Below are positions 1-11,795 of a DNA stretch of 64,000 bases, piece after piece (the stretch's first letter is position 1; every line of letters begins with the position of its first letter). The DNA is taken from positions 930,001-994,000 of the forward strand of contig JAEBUN010000008.1 of NCBI GenBank assembly GCA_023014365.1. The letters are read 5' to 3'. A program made the translations under genes and the position numbers. The DNA comes from Lepiota brunneoincarnata (Eukaryota; Basidiomycota; Agaricomycetes; Agaricales; Agaricaceae). Under the pieces are notes generated by a model. That model made no database searches. It was not told the DNA's origin and saw only the letters and a list, made by a program, of their open reading frames with translations.

Positions 1-1490
1 CTACGTAAGGCCTTCCTTTCCGCTCGTAGTTTGACATGAAAGCGGACTCACTAAATTATTTGCAATTTTGTGCAGCGCCAGGACAAGCCACACACGTGGT
101 ACCCCCATATAGACTGCTTGATAATAAAATCAGCCGCTTAGCTAATGACTGCCAGAGAACCCCTGAGAGCCCTGGGTCTACAGAATTAGTGTATCATTTA
201 CCATTGCGAGTAGTACACAATCCTTCTGGTTAGGAACACTCCAGAACAAGAGCAGAAAATTTTTATATCCCCTTTGAAAGTAGTTCATGCAGCTCGATTC
301 TTTTGAGAAATCACATCACATCATTGGATGAGGCGTAATAGGGCGTAACAGGGTGCAAACACATGCCGGGCGAGGGTGGTTAATGGAGATCAAAGAGACC
401 CTGCCGCGCTCGCTTCCGCCCGAATACAATCTGAGCTGTATAAGGAACCTTAACTTCCACAAACCACGCACTTGAGGGCAAGGGAATCCAAACACGAGGC
501 CTGCTTGACTAACTCATGAAGCACCGTGGATGCTACAAACCCCCATCGGATTGACCCTGAGCTAGCAACAAACCAAATTTGTCCGATAGAAATATCAATA
601 TCATTCCCAAGCCATTCCCTCGTATGTACTTATGTACATAATCGAAGCAACGAAGGGCCACACTCGTTTCACACCAAGCCACAAGAAACGATTGGCGTTG
701 CCCTCGGAACTCGAGATGTTTGGGAACCGAAGTCGCTTTTCCCACGAGTATACCGGCAATCAGGTGCTGCTGGACGTTAACGTTTAACGGACGCAATAAT
801 ATTATTTACGAAGAGGCGGCTCTGGAAAATATCCCATTAGAAAACGCACTGACAACGTAAACTGTGGGTCTGCTCAGTGTTATTTGATTTTACAAGCCGT
901 CAAAATTTACGCGAGTGGTACGGATTTAGCGCTCGCTTGAAGCGCCGTTTAGATCCATTGTTCTAACAAGTACATAATTCATTTCTTAAAATGTCCAAAG
1001 CCTGCCATTGATAACAAAGCATTTCGGGCCAGGGGCGGTGTAATTGTATGTAGGCTTATGGGCGCTTGTTTTAAGTTCTCTGTTGACGTTCTGGACCCTC
1101 CATCGCCTGGTCCCTTACCAAGAGGCTATTAGATAATCTCGGGGTCCTGGCTCCCTATCTGCATTTCGTTCACAAAGCATGCCTTTGTGCTCAAGCAAAT
1201 TTTGCAGCGAAATGATGATTTATTGCGACCCGTGAAAGTTATATACCCCAGAAAATGGTAAAGCAGAAGTGAACTGGTATAATTCAGCGCAATCCGTCAT
1301 CTACAGAGGCAGATCCCTTTGAGCGTCATGCGGGGTTTAGACAGGGAAGAGGTACAGGACTCACCCAGTGAGCAAGGGGTCAATTTCCCACATAATCCCA
1401 TCGCGCACTAGTACTCGAATTCGGCGAGGTATTAGCGATTCCGAGGTCTGTTGAATATTTCGATTGAGCATAAAAGGGGGGGTTGGCAAT
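1..1490. other. No gene recognised
   Basis: I see no reading frame here with a recognisable domain, consistent splice phase or coding bias. The open frames are all under 90 codons and overlap on both strands. No RNA gene, LTR or tandem array is visible. Confidence 0.5.
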
Positions 1491-2015
1491 CTACACATCG
1501 CAATGGCATACCGCTAATTCGGCCATTATGCACATCAGATAGTAGCGAAGCGCTGTCAAGAAAATAACCCTTGTAGCAGCAAATTCATTGGCCATAAATG
1601 AGTCTTCCTTCAAGAACTCGGCGTAGGCTCGCTCGTATTCGATGAGCGGCATCTGAAAGGCAGCCTGCGTTTTCAGAGGCTTCAGTCCAAACCTACAAGT
1701 TTTAAAAATGACCAACAAACCTTTCGGGTAACTGGAACTGCGCTCGATGGCTGAGAGGAAGCGTCAGAATGGTACTGCTAGGAAAATTATTGGAAAGCCA
1801 ACCTTATCGGACGCTCCGTCTTCGTTTTCAGGAGAGTCCGGTGCGGAGAGCTCGAAGACGAACTCCATGACTTCCGTCCTTTCAGAATACTTGATAAGAG
1901 AATTGATTGTGGATATCATAATGGGCCTTTTGCGTAGAATGCGACGAAAGCTGTCGAAAAAAAGGTGCATCCTGGTGATATGATCAAGAGAACCACGTTG
2001 TGAGAATTGAGACAT
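1491..2015 (-). CDS. Possible small hypothetical gene
   Basis: Two adjacent minus-strand open stretches (2015-1764 and 1718-1491) could be exons of one short gene. The first reads like a soluble helical protein with an acidic middle (residues SPENEDGA). The second contains PLIEYERAYAEFLKEDSFMA, also plausible coding sequence. A donor-like GTACCA at about 1778 and an acceptor-like TTGTAG at about 1697 lie between them. I do not recognise the family, and neither end is fixed. It could equally be non-coding. Only the amino-acid composition supports it. Confidence 0.25.
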
Positions 2016-5000
2016 GGCTGGGGGGGCAAGCGCGAGAGAGACGCGCTAGAAAGGTGAGGAGGTAGCTAGGAATTTATAACCACCAGGATAACACTGAGCC
2101 AAATGGTAAAAAACAAGCCTTGTCAGGTTCTTACCAGGATCGTATTTCGGGTGACATTTCGAGTTTAGCTTGCCTCGCGCCTATATGCCCACTTTTCCAC
2201 GGAACTACCCCAATTCTAACAAAGTCCGCGCATGATCTTTTGGATACACCCTCATACCAGAATTCAACGGCAGCTCCTGCCGCATATTGGCCGGAAGTTC
2301 GTACGTGTGAGGCGGGGGGGGAGCCGACATTGTCGCTGGTAATCGGTCCGTTTAGCAAAAAAATATTTGGGCAATGGAGAGAGTACAGCCGAGAGGTAAG
2401 TGGTAAAGAGCGCGGTCCATGAGTGAGCATCGACATGTTTCTTGCTTGATGTCTCTGCAGGAAGTAGGGCCTAGATCCCAAGTCTCCACATGTGAAAAGC
2501 AACATCATGACGCCGCCCCTACGTTCTTGCGACCAGCTTCCTCCCATAAACATTGGTCCATGAGATCATATCTCAGAACCGGACGCGAACCGACGTCATA
2601 GTGCAGGAAACAGGTAGTTGGCTCTGCCTGTCCGGGTGTTGAGGGTATATTAGGATGAATTTGGGAAGGAAGGGATTTGGTGAGTCAAACATCCGACAAC
2701 TATCTTTCTGTCATGGAGCATACAGACAACCGACCAGGACATGGCCGCCGACCTCCAGGAACAATGCAACGTAACAACGTATGTTCGCCTACTCATCGCA
2801 AGTGTCGGTTCACTACCCTACTGCCGCTGCCCACCCGCGATCGACGCGACTAGGGTATGGATATTCTCTGTTTGGCATCCCGCCTCGTATCGATATCATG
2901 GCCACTGGCCTTCGCAATACCCTCTCACCTCGAAAATACGACCCTAAGAACGGGTGAGCCCGTCCGCGACGTCCCTCCGCCCCATGCCCGCCCACGAATC
3001 AGGGCGTCAAGAAGGCATCGTCATTCGTCTCCACACCCACCACCGGCTCCTCGGCATTATTTAGTTGGTCCAACACACTGGCTACGAGGAGCGCCGCGGT
3101 TCATATCCTCCAACAACTAGGGTTAATTTCGTTGTCTTTAGTCTCTGCCAAATTCTGTGGTCGAAAATCTGTCCTCCAATGCAGGCTTCTCTCCGTCCCT
3201 CGACAAAGAACCCGGATCCTGCTACAGACCGGATGTTATGGCGAGGTTGGAGCACTCGAGGAGTCATTTCGAGGGTCGTGCATGGTCACCGGGTCACCTG
3301 CCCCATTCGCTCCATTCCCCCTACCATAGCCAGCATAAGAGGCAATACGACACCCGAGAAGGATAGGACCCGCATATTCGCGAACGGCCTGGATTGACAA
3401 TGGGTAGACCATCCTTGGTGGGTCCAATTTCGAACAGTTGCGTTTGCCAAGGAACGATGGATGATCAACGAAGAATCTGGTCTCAGATCGACGTAAAATG
3501 GTATGAGACGGGAGAAGCTCGAAATCTCGAAGCTCCAAGTTCTCCGTTGGCGGGAATCCCGCTAGCAACTATTCAGGCGGTCGACCTATGCAAAAGAAGC
3601 GCCCGACGTAATCCCCAGAAGCCCATAGAGCGTCCATTTATCTGACTGCTCTATTTGCCCGGAGTCAGGGGGTATTCCGAGGAATGTAAACAAACCACCA
3701 GCAGAAGCTCTGGTGTTCCACATCTCCACGCTTTTTGTGAGCATCCACCTCGATAGTTGTGGTCCCACTATGCTCAGAGCTGTAGAAGTTTAGTCTTCAT
3801 TCTGCGAGGCTGGGATTTCGCAGGTGTCAGTTATTCACTTAACGAAACCAGAATTACAGAGCACTCGCCGGAAAAACCTTGTCATGAGATTCTCACAGCT
3901 CCCTACTGTTCATCATCTCCCCCCATTCGCGCTCCCCGAACCACTCAATGCAGTTTAGGTAACCTGCGCATTCTCGAGCTCCGGCGGGCTGCGTGCGCAA
4001 TGGGCGAGGATCGCCCGCCATCCAACAAGTGTTTGAATTTTTGAGTGGTCTTTCCATACAAAGCGCCCGGCCTGGGTGGGAGGGGTGAAGAAAAATCAAG
4101 GAAACAAAATTACATGGTGAGCCGTTAGCAGTTGAATAGTTGCCATTATTGATGATGAATGAGAGGAAGGGCCATAGGTGGGTGGTGCCATAATCCCGGG
4201 AAAAATTCTCGAGTAGACGTCATATTGGGATAACCTCGGCTTACGACTCACCCGCAACTTCACTGAATCTCCTCCTTCTCCTCCTTTCATCCCGGCAGTT
4301 TCTTTCTTGCCTTTCACTCCGACCCCAAACCACTCGTCGGTGGCTCCAACCAAGAATGTGAACAACCCATGTCTTCGGCAACTGAGGTCGGTTTGTCCCC
4401 GCCTATGACTACAGAATTCGCATTCATACGTTCCTGCGCTTTTGAGGGCCGGCCGGGATCAAGGTGGGAGGATTAGGGCGTATTCTGAGAATTCGAGGCT
4501 CGGAGCAGGAATTTGTTTGAATGTTCAAGTACGCATGGCGTGAGAGCGTAGCAGGTATCCTGTCTACCTATTCATTCCTTTGCCCACATCGTGCTCGACA
4601 GTTCATTCATCCTCATCAAAGCTCCTTTCTACTATCAAGGAGTACATGCAAAACGAATGCCAAACCCAAGGCGACATGGCGGGCTCACGAGTTCGTCCCA
4701 CCAAAGGGGAATGAATGAAACAGTGCTTTGGGCGCAAATGCAGAGATGGCCTGCGGCCACGCAGGTTAGGTCTATCTCAATGTTCGAGTTCGTGCCTATC
4801 TATTGTGGTATTCATTTGCACGTAGACCACGACCGAAACTCGCGTCCCTATTCTCCCTCCGACATCATGTCCCAAAAGCACTGGCGCGTCAGCTGTGGGT
4901 CAGAATTTTTGAGGACTGCTGGGGCCCCAAAGTCATTCTACCTCCTGAAAATATGGGAGGTACTGTCGAACGCGGTGGAATATCGACCTAGCAACCCACG

Positions 5001-5382
5001 CAAACACTACCACCAGGCATGACACTAACTGGAGGGCAGGCCATCAGAAACCATGAAAACAGGTACTCCTGTCTCTGTCCCTCGGCTTAACTGGTTTTTT
5101 TTTTCAAGTTGAAGTGATCCCACGACAAAGTATGGGGCGCGAACACGTGATGCCATCTCATGGATTGACAAGTAGGAGGAACTGGTAAGCATCCTGCACT
5201 CTTGACTCTACAGGCCATAATGCTGGTCAACACCGTCTCACCTGTTTTTCGTTATTTAGTTCACGAGTTCCGGAATCCCATACTCGGCCGTCCGGCCCAC
5301 TGTCAGGTGGTCACATCCTTCCAATCAGCAAGGCTTTCCCACAGCGAGAGGCCGACCGCGCTTCGTTTATCCGCCACTCACC
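2016..5382. other. No supportable gene
   Basis: Several overlapping open frames of 60-140 codons occur on both strands, but none shows family motifs or a consistent exon chain. The last 300 bases are probably the promoter region of the F-box-like copy that follows. I see no repeats of note. Confidence 0.45.
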
Positions 5383-6752
5383 ATGACCACAGACCCACAA
5401 AAATGCCACATTTCAACCTTCCAGACGAGTTGATGCTCATTATATTCCACTTACTGACTTGGGTCCCTTATCGAATCAAACCGATCAATTTAGTTTCTCT
5501 GGAATACGAAGCTTTCGAGATCTGGGAGACCGGCCTCGAGCACGAGCACAAGTGCCTGGTATTCACCCATTCAACCAACTTTCATACACTCTGTTTAACT
5601 CTATGCCATCAATAGTTCAAACTTTCGGCCCTCAGGCTTGTGTGCAAATCCTGGTACAGCTTACTTGTTCCCGTCCTCTACGACTGGATCGCCCTTCATC
5701 GCCACGAACGCCTCGGCTACTTGCGAGACACTCTTAAAAGTCCACCCATGTGTGGAGGTGGGGGTACAACTGAAATGGGTTGGTACACGAAAAGACTGGA
5801 CCTTGCATTCAAGGACGACTACCCAGCTCCTCAAACATATGATCAAGGCGATCTGGACGCACTGGTTGATATAATTCAGGCGCTTCCTAACCTCGAGGTG
5901 TTTACGATCCGAATCCATGGAGGGTTCTGGAAACTCTGGGAACCACGAGAGAGTATTGGAGGCAATCACACCCAAGTTGAAAGTGATCAGTTGTCACGAT
6001 TACAGATGGAGGGTTCGTGCGGGAGCCTGGGATTCTTTCGTCGCATCCCACCCCAACCTCGTCGCCATTAATCAACCCGTGTTAGACCCGGATGACCCTT
6101 CGTTGGGTGACCTACCCTTCGAATTACTAGAGCAGTTGCTGTCTATACGGCTTCGCCCTCCAAAATGGTCATATAGGGTGGCTTGGCTCCTGCCCATCCC
6201 TCCAACGCCTCTCGTTAGAAGAGCATGGTCCGAGGATGGTCCAAACATCGATGCGATACGCTTCCACACTCACCGCTCTTCAATTTAACACAGATCAGCT
6301 TCGCTCGATCCCCCAACTTGTGCAGCAAATGCACCCCGTAATACTGTCAAGGCCCGAACCTCACACGACTGGACGTCATTTCCAAAACTTGGCTGGCACA
6401 TGCTGAGATCCCTTCCCGACTTCCTCAATCCATTAGTTTACTTGGGATCCGTGTTCTAGGGTTTATGCCCCGAGTAGAGGGACTACCCTTATGCAATACG
6501 GAGTTTCTATCGGACCTCGTGGGGTGGGATTCACCGAAGCCCGCAATGATCCAGTTTCTGGATGATTTAACAATGGACTGCATCTTGGTTGGGAGCGCCG
6601 ATATTGTCACTCGAGGAAGGGCGACTTCTTGGTTGGGGCCAGGTGGGGAGCTCATTGACCTGAAATCAGTCAAGGATCTGGAAGAATTCGGCCTTCAGGC
6701 AAGGAAGCGGGTAGAGACAATAGAGTTCCGACTGATATCTTGTCGCTACTAG
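5383..6752 (+). pseudogene. F-box-like gene, tandem copy 1 (broken)
   Basis: This encodes an F-box-like protein, the substrate-choosing subunit type of SCF ubiquitin ligases. The start is an ATG after CACC at 5383. The F-box core reads LPDELMLIIFHLLTW, and an intron of about 57 nt (5559-5615) is followed by LRLVCKSWYSLLVPVLYDWI, the end of the F-box. A long leucine-rich tail follows (LVDIIQALPNLEVFTIRIHG). Compared with the copy at 6953 the frame is broken: copy 2 has TCAAACCTTCC where this copy has TCAACCTTCC (about 5414), a one-base loss that separates the ATG from the F-box. More frame breaks follow near 5900, 6290 and 6430. The copies share the same intron position, so this is a DNA-level duplication. 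The breaks may be real decay or assembly error. Confidence 0.7.
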
Positions 6753-6952
6753 GCCCTAAATGCAGTCAATCTAAAGTATCTCCATACTTGAGCTTGCTTT
6801 TCATGTAGTATTGTTCATGGAGTCGGCTGCTGCGACACTAATCTGACTTGTATCGGGCTGGCAGGTCCATGTTGTTCTCCGACTAGGGCGTGAGAGCTTT
6901 CCCACAAGGAGAAACTCAAGATAATCAGCTTCATCACTGTCCCCCGCTCGCC

Positions 6953-8328
6953 ATGATTACAGACTCGTCAGGATGCCATATCTCAAACCTTCCAGACGAG
7001 TTGATGCTCACTATATTTCGCTTTCTGACTTGGATCCCGTATCGAATAAAACCAATAGATTTGGTTTTTCCGGTATTTGAAGCGTTGGAGGTTCGGGCTA
7101 CTCGTATCGAGCATGAGCACATGTATTTGGTATCCGCTCTTTCAGCTTACTTGGATACACCCTGCCTAACTTGCGCCACCTGATAGTTCAAACATTCGAC
7201 CCTCAAGCTTGTATGCAAATCCTGGTACAGCTTACTTGTGCCGGTCCTCTACGACTGGATTTCCCTCCCCTATTACAAACATCTTGGCCATCTGCGAGAT
7301 AATCTTTGCAATCCACCCATGTGGGGAGGTCACTGTGAAGAAAAAATGGGCTGGTACACGAAGAGATTGGATCTCGCATCCAGGGACAACTGGCCAGGAT
7401 CCAACCAAGAAGAAGCCGTGGATGCGCTAATTGATATCATCCAAGCGCTCCCTAACCTCGAAATACTCACGATCCGAATCCACGGGCCCGTAGGATTTTG
7501 GGACAATGCAACACACGGCAGAGTGTTTGACGCAGTCACACCCAAGTTGAGAGTGTTCAGTTGTACCGACCACAGATGGAGGGTTGAAGCACGGACCTGG
7601 CATCATTTTCTCAGTGTCGCACCCCAACCTCACCTGCTATCAATCCACCTGCAATAGGCCCGTGGAAATCCCCGTCGACTGACCTACCCTGTGAACTGCT
7701 CGAACACTACTGTTTAAGCAGCGTCACCGATGACTACAAAGCCGGCACAGAATGGCTTGGGTCCTGCCCATCCCTCCAACGACTCTCGATTTTGGCGTGG
7801 CACTCTATCTATCCAGTGGTGATAGTCCAAGTATCAATGCAATATGCTTCCACCCTCACCACTCTCCAATTGAACACAGACGGGCTCCGTTGGGTACCCC
7901 AACTTGTGCAGGAACTGGAGCTTGTATTTGTGTCAAGCCCAAACCTCACGCGGTTGGATATTATTGCCAGATTTTGGCTGGACGAGGCCGAGGTCTCTTT
8001 TCGACTTCCTCAGTCAATTACTGTACTCGGAATTCGAGTCCTCCGGATTTTGACTCTAAGAGGGTCAACTTCTTTATGCAACATGGAGTTTCTTTCAGGT
8101 CTCGTAGGGTGGGACTCACCAAAGCCCACAATGATCCAGTATCTGGATGATTTTACAATGGACTGCATCTTGGCTGTTAGTGCGAATAGGATCGCCTGGG
8201 GAAAGGTGACTTCCTGGTTGGGTCCAGGTGGGGAGTTTATCGATCTTAAGTCAGTCGAGGATCCGGAGGCACTTGTCCTCCAGTCCAAGATACGGGTAAT
8301 GCCGATACTCCATACCCCCATGCGGTAG
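6953..8328 (+). pseudogene. F-box-like gene, tandem copy 2 (probably broken)
   Basis: This is a second copy of the upstream F-box-like gene. The ATG at 6953 opens a frame containing SNLPDELMLTIFRFLTWIPY. An intron at 7130-7186 (donor GTATCC, acceptor TGATAG) joins to LKLVCKSWYSLLVPVLYDWI. The leucine-rich tail stays open to 7657, where the frame stops. In copy 1 the equivalent stretch continues (SHPNL), and here the same sequence resumes one base off from about 7605. The C-terminal third is readable from about 7690 to 8328 and includes WDSPKPTMIQYLDDFTMDC and SWLGPGGEFIDLKSVEDP, both with close counterparts in copy 1. This suggests one or two small indels. The role of the family (F-box plus LRR) is inferred from the motifs only. 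Confidence 0.7.
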
Positions 8329-8770
8329 CTCCTACCCCAAAATGTGCTCTATTATCTAGTCAAAAAGCCTTGATCGTTCTTGAGTTCGTTTTTATGTAGC
8401 GTTGCTTTTCTGTTGTATTTCGGGTTGTAACATTATTACTGGCTGCGGTCGAGATCGGAGCTCCATTGATATCACAAAACTTCATCCAACTCGTCGTCAC
8501 CAAAATTTAGAGAGCAGAGAACACAGGGGCTCGTGCTCCGCCTGGGCCGCCTACTGGACCTCGGTAGATGGAACTCGCCAAACCTCTACAACAACGGCAT
8601 TGCTATTGTGAGGTTCGCAGATGGACTTGAGTGAGCTCGTTATTTGTGGAGAGCAAATAGAGGAATAAAGCGCAGAATAGATAGCACTGCTAAGCCGAGT
8701 CCTTGAAATTTGACTTTGTACTCTTGGCCGCACTCAAGCACGACATACTACTATTACAAATGGTACATAT
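8329..8770. other. Intergenic, no gene seen
   Basis: This lies between the 3' end of the F-box-like copy (plus strand) and the 3' end of the minus-strand gene that follows. It is probably shared 3' flanking sequence. I see no feature in it. Confidence 0.5.
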
Positions 8771-9947
8771 TCACAATTCTTGATTTTGTTCTACTTGTAT
8801 GCGGAGTCCGCCATCAAACTGAGCTTTCAGCCTCATCAAAACCTGCACGATTTCGACTTCAAAGTCAACAAGATGTGAGCTAGATCGCAATTCAAGGAGA
8901 CTCGAATAGCGCGTACCGGCGATCGCAGGGCTCGCTGTCCTCATATTATATTTCTTAATCCTACCCTTGCTGCCTTTCTGGAATGCCAAAATCACGACTG
9001 CGCTCTTGTTCCGGCCTAGCGCCATGGAGTTGACAGATCCTCCTCCTGCATCGTAAGGGTGGCCCTTCGTGAGTCGGGTCTTTCGGCCACGAGACCTGAC
9101 TCTTGCTGATGTTAGGAGGCGGACGTGATATGACACGGATTTGCGAGTGTCGAACATGCTGTTTAGCGATTTAGTGCTCGAGGGCAAAACCTAAGTAGGG
9201 AGTAAGTACACGAGCGGTAGAGGCAAAGGAGAAAACTGACATGGACCCACTGCTTATCAAGTAACAATACCCGCTCACGTCGTTTCAGTGATAGCAGCTT
9301 TCTCTGAAATACGGTGTACGACTTGATAAATAAACGGTAAGCTATCGAAGTTATTTCGAGAGAGTACTTCGTGTTCTTACCCTCTTAACCTCCAGTGGAT
9401 CCACAACCAAGCTTCGAACCGCCTTCCTCCTTGTCTCTCTCGCCCCTAAACTCGCAATGCTCGCGGCAGAAATAGCACCCGTGAGCCCGAGCGGTGCGCT
9501 CGCACCAAAACTAGGCATGGGCACCGGTCCGGAGTTCGAGGCCGAAACGGAATGGCCAAGGTCATTCGTATCAATTAAATGCAAGGTCGACGTCGATGTA
9601 GAAAATTGGTAACGTTGTACATGACTCGGGGGGTTCTGGCCAGTACAGGTAATGGTGGCCGTAGATGATGAAGGAGGGAGTGCAAGAGGGGGCGGCCGAG
9701 AGGGATGGTTGGGATCGCCTGGGGGAAAGCTCCTAGGAATTGCTTGCGAACTCAAGGAGGCCGAAGTCGCAAGCGACTGAAGAGTGCCGTCCTTCTGGCG
9801 TCTGGGGCGACGTTGCGGGCTGGTGGTATTGCTGTAGATGCTGTTGCCACTGGAGCGACTCTGGCGACGATATAGTCTCGAGAATGACGAGGAGTATTCA
9901 TTGGAGAGCTGCACAGGCTGGCTCATTTGATTCTGTAAGCTCATCAT
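8771..9947 (-). CDS. Unrecognised basic, serine-rich protein
   Basis: This is a multi-exon minus-strand gene of unknown family. The chosen start at 9947 is the first of two Met codons before SLQNQMSQPVQL. An upstream in-frame extension to 10166 is possible but looks non-coding. The first exon is Ser/Pro/Thr-rich and low complexity, then becomes basic (LEVKR). A donor GTAAGA near 9380 and an acceptor TTTCAG near 9303 join to RKLLSLKRRERVLLLDKQWV. A further intron (about 9240-9190) joins to SSTKSLNSMFDTRKSVSYHV. The phases agree at both joins, which is the main support for a gene. The C terminus is uncertain because a possible third intron near 8920 gives a different ending. I see no signal peptide or membrane segment. 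Confidence 0.55.
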
Positions 9948-10270
9948 GAAACAGGGGTGGAAGAGAAAGTGTAGAAGAGGCCGTGTCAGGAGAATGTATC
10001 GAGGTCGTAGTCCGCCTCGCAATCGGGACCGGAGGTCATCAACCTCCCCAGGCTGATTTACGATAGTTAGGAGAGGGCTAGCGCGCAAGATAATCGCGCA
10101 CGAAATAATAATAATATGCAAACTATGGATGTTGTCGCTGTTGATACATACAACGGTGATGGGCATCTACACTCACAGACGGTACTCCTGTGATCCTTAT
10201 CCAAACAAAATGTCGCACCAACTCGTAAGACTGGTTGCGATGCATAAAACCATCCCATGGAGAAGTATTT

Positions 10271-11647
10271 TTAGAGTTTGGCGGGAGCTGCTCTGTATCT
10301 TGCTCCGCCATCGATGATAGTATGAGTGCCAGTGATATGTGCAGAAGCAGGCGAGGCCAAAAATAATGCCAAACCGGCCATATCTTCAGGCTTGCCGAAA
10401 CGTCCAGTGGGCTGGACGAATTCAAACGCCTCTTGGCCAGCAGTGCGTAAGCCGAAGGCGGTCATTTTACTTGGGAAGAGCCTGGCCCTGGAGTCAGCGA
10501 GGAATATTGCGATAACAAAGCAGAATATACCCAGGTAAGATGGCATTGACGCTGAGCAAATGTCCCTCAGTTTTTTGGATGTGTGATGCAGGCTGTAAGG
10601 AAACCAAACGTACGTGATGTGCTGAGGACCAAGTTTGAGAGCAAGGACGGAGGTCAAATGGTTCACTTGACGATGCTTTAAATACTACTTGAGCTGAGGT
10701 TTGGCTTGGCGCACTCACCAGCTGCTTTGCTCGGTTGGTCTGAATATCGAAGGACCCGTAAAAATTCTATCCCCTAGATGCTGAATATTCGCTTACAGCT
10801 CCATGTGCCATTTCCAGCGTCACTGAGAGGGCCCTCGGCCGCGGGGTCAACTGAGGCGGTTGAGGAGATGTTGATAACACGGCCAGGGTCAACATTAGTA
10901 GAATTCTTGGCGAGGAGGTCGGCCAAGCTGTCGCCTGGGGATTAGCAATGCGGAGAAAACGATCTTGATAGCACACACCCGGCGGTCACTGAGAAAGGAA
11001 GCATCAAATTGGAGTAAGGGTCGGCCATTCGAAATTACTCACTGTAGAAAATGCTCTTGACATTCACGTTGAAGGTATTATCCCACCCTTTCTCTTCGGG
11101 GAAGTCGTCAAAGGGGCCGCCCCAAGTGACTCCCGAGTTGTTGACAAGAACATGAAGTTTTGATTCACGCTTCCGGAACTCGTTGATAAGGGCATTGCAG
11201 CTGGCCTTTGACTAGGAGAAATACTCTAGCAGTGCGTCGCGCGGTTTTCGAGAAAGATACACGTACACCGACGTTGGCAATGATATAGTCAACCTTTCCA
11301 TTTGCAACCTTCTTAACGTCTGCGACGGCCTAACAACCACCGGCTCAGTCCAATTTCCCGCGAAAAGAACGGCGAAGAACACACTTCCTGGAGCTGCTTC
11401 TCCTTCCTAGCAGCAATGTATACGGTAGCACCGTTATGAGCGAAGCCCATGGCTATCATCTTCCCAATGCCAGAACCACCGCCGGTTACAAGAACTAGGG
11501 TGCCATCAGGCCACGAACTGATGATTTGGTCACATCCGCGCACGCACCGATCTTTCCCTTGACATTAAAGAGAGAGGGTATCGAGAGATCTGTAGGGTAT
11601 GTTAGAGCTTGAATGCGGGAATCAGAGCTTCACACACCAGAGGCCAT
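10271..11647 (-). CDS. Short-chain dehydrogenase/reductase
   Basis: This encodes an NAD(P)-dependent oxidoreductase of the classical SDR family. The reconstructed start at 11647 (MASD after a first tiny exon) leads through LFNVKGKIV to the nucleotide-binding motif [12 protein letters not shown] (the NNAG position) follows in [13 protein letters not shown], then a serine-bearing strand ([15 protein letters not shown]), and the catalytic Y-x3-K as SYQPSK, formed across a splice junction near 10740. The C terminus has [20 protein letters not shown] and GTHTIIDGG, typical of SDRs that act like 3-oxoacyl-ACP reductases. There are about eight short introns, all phase-consistent by eye. No targeting signal is visible, so it is probably cytosolic. 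The substrate cannot be read from the sequence. I saw no frame break. Confidence 0.85.
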
Positions 11648-11795
11648 GGTTATGCCAAGGAATGGTCGTGGTGCAAGCTGAGAGGTTTTATAAACTTTCA
11701 ACCCCGGCTTCTTCACCGTCCCTTGGATGCCGAGGCAGAAAACACGTGACATATGCACTTAGGGGTATCTACAAAGTACCTGATATCCTATCTAC

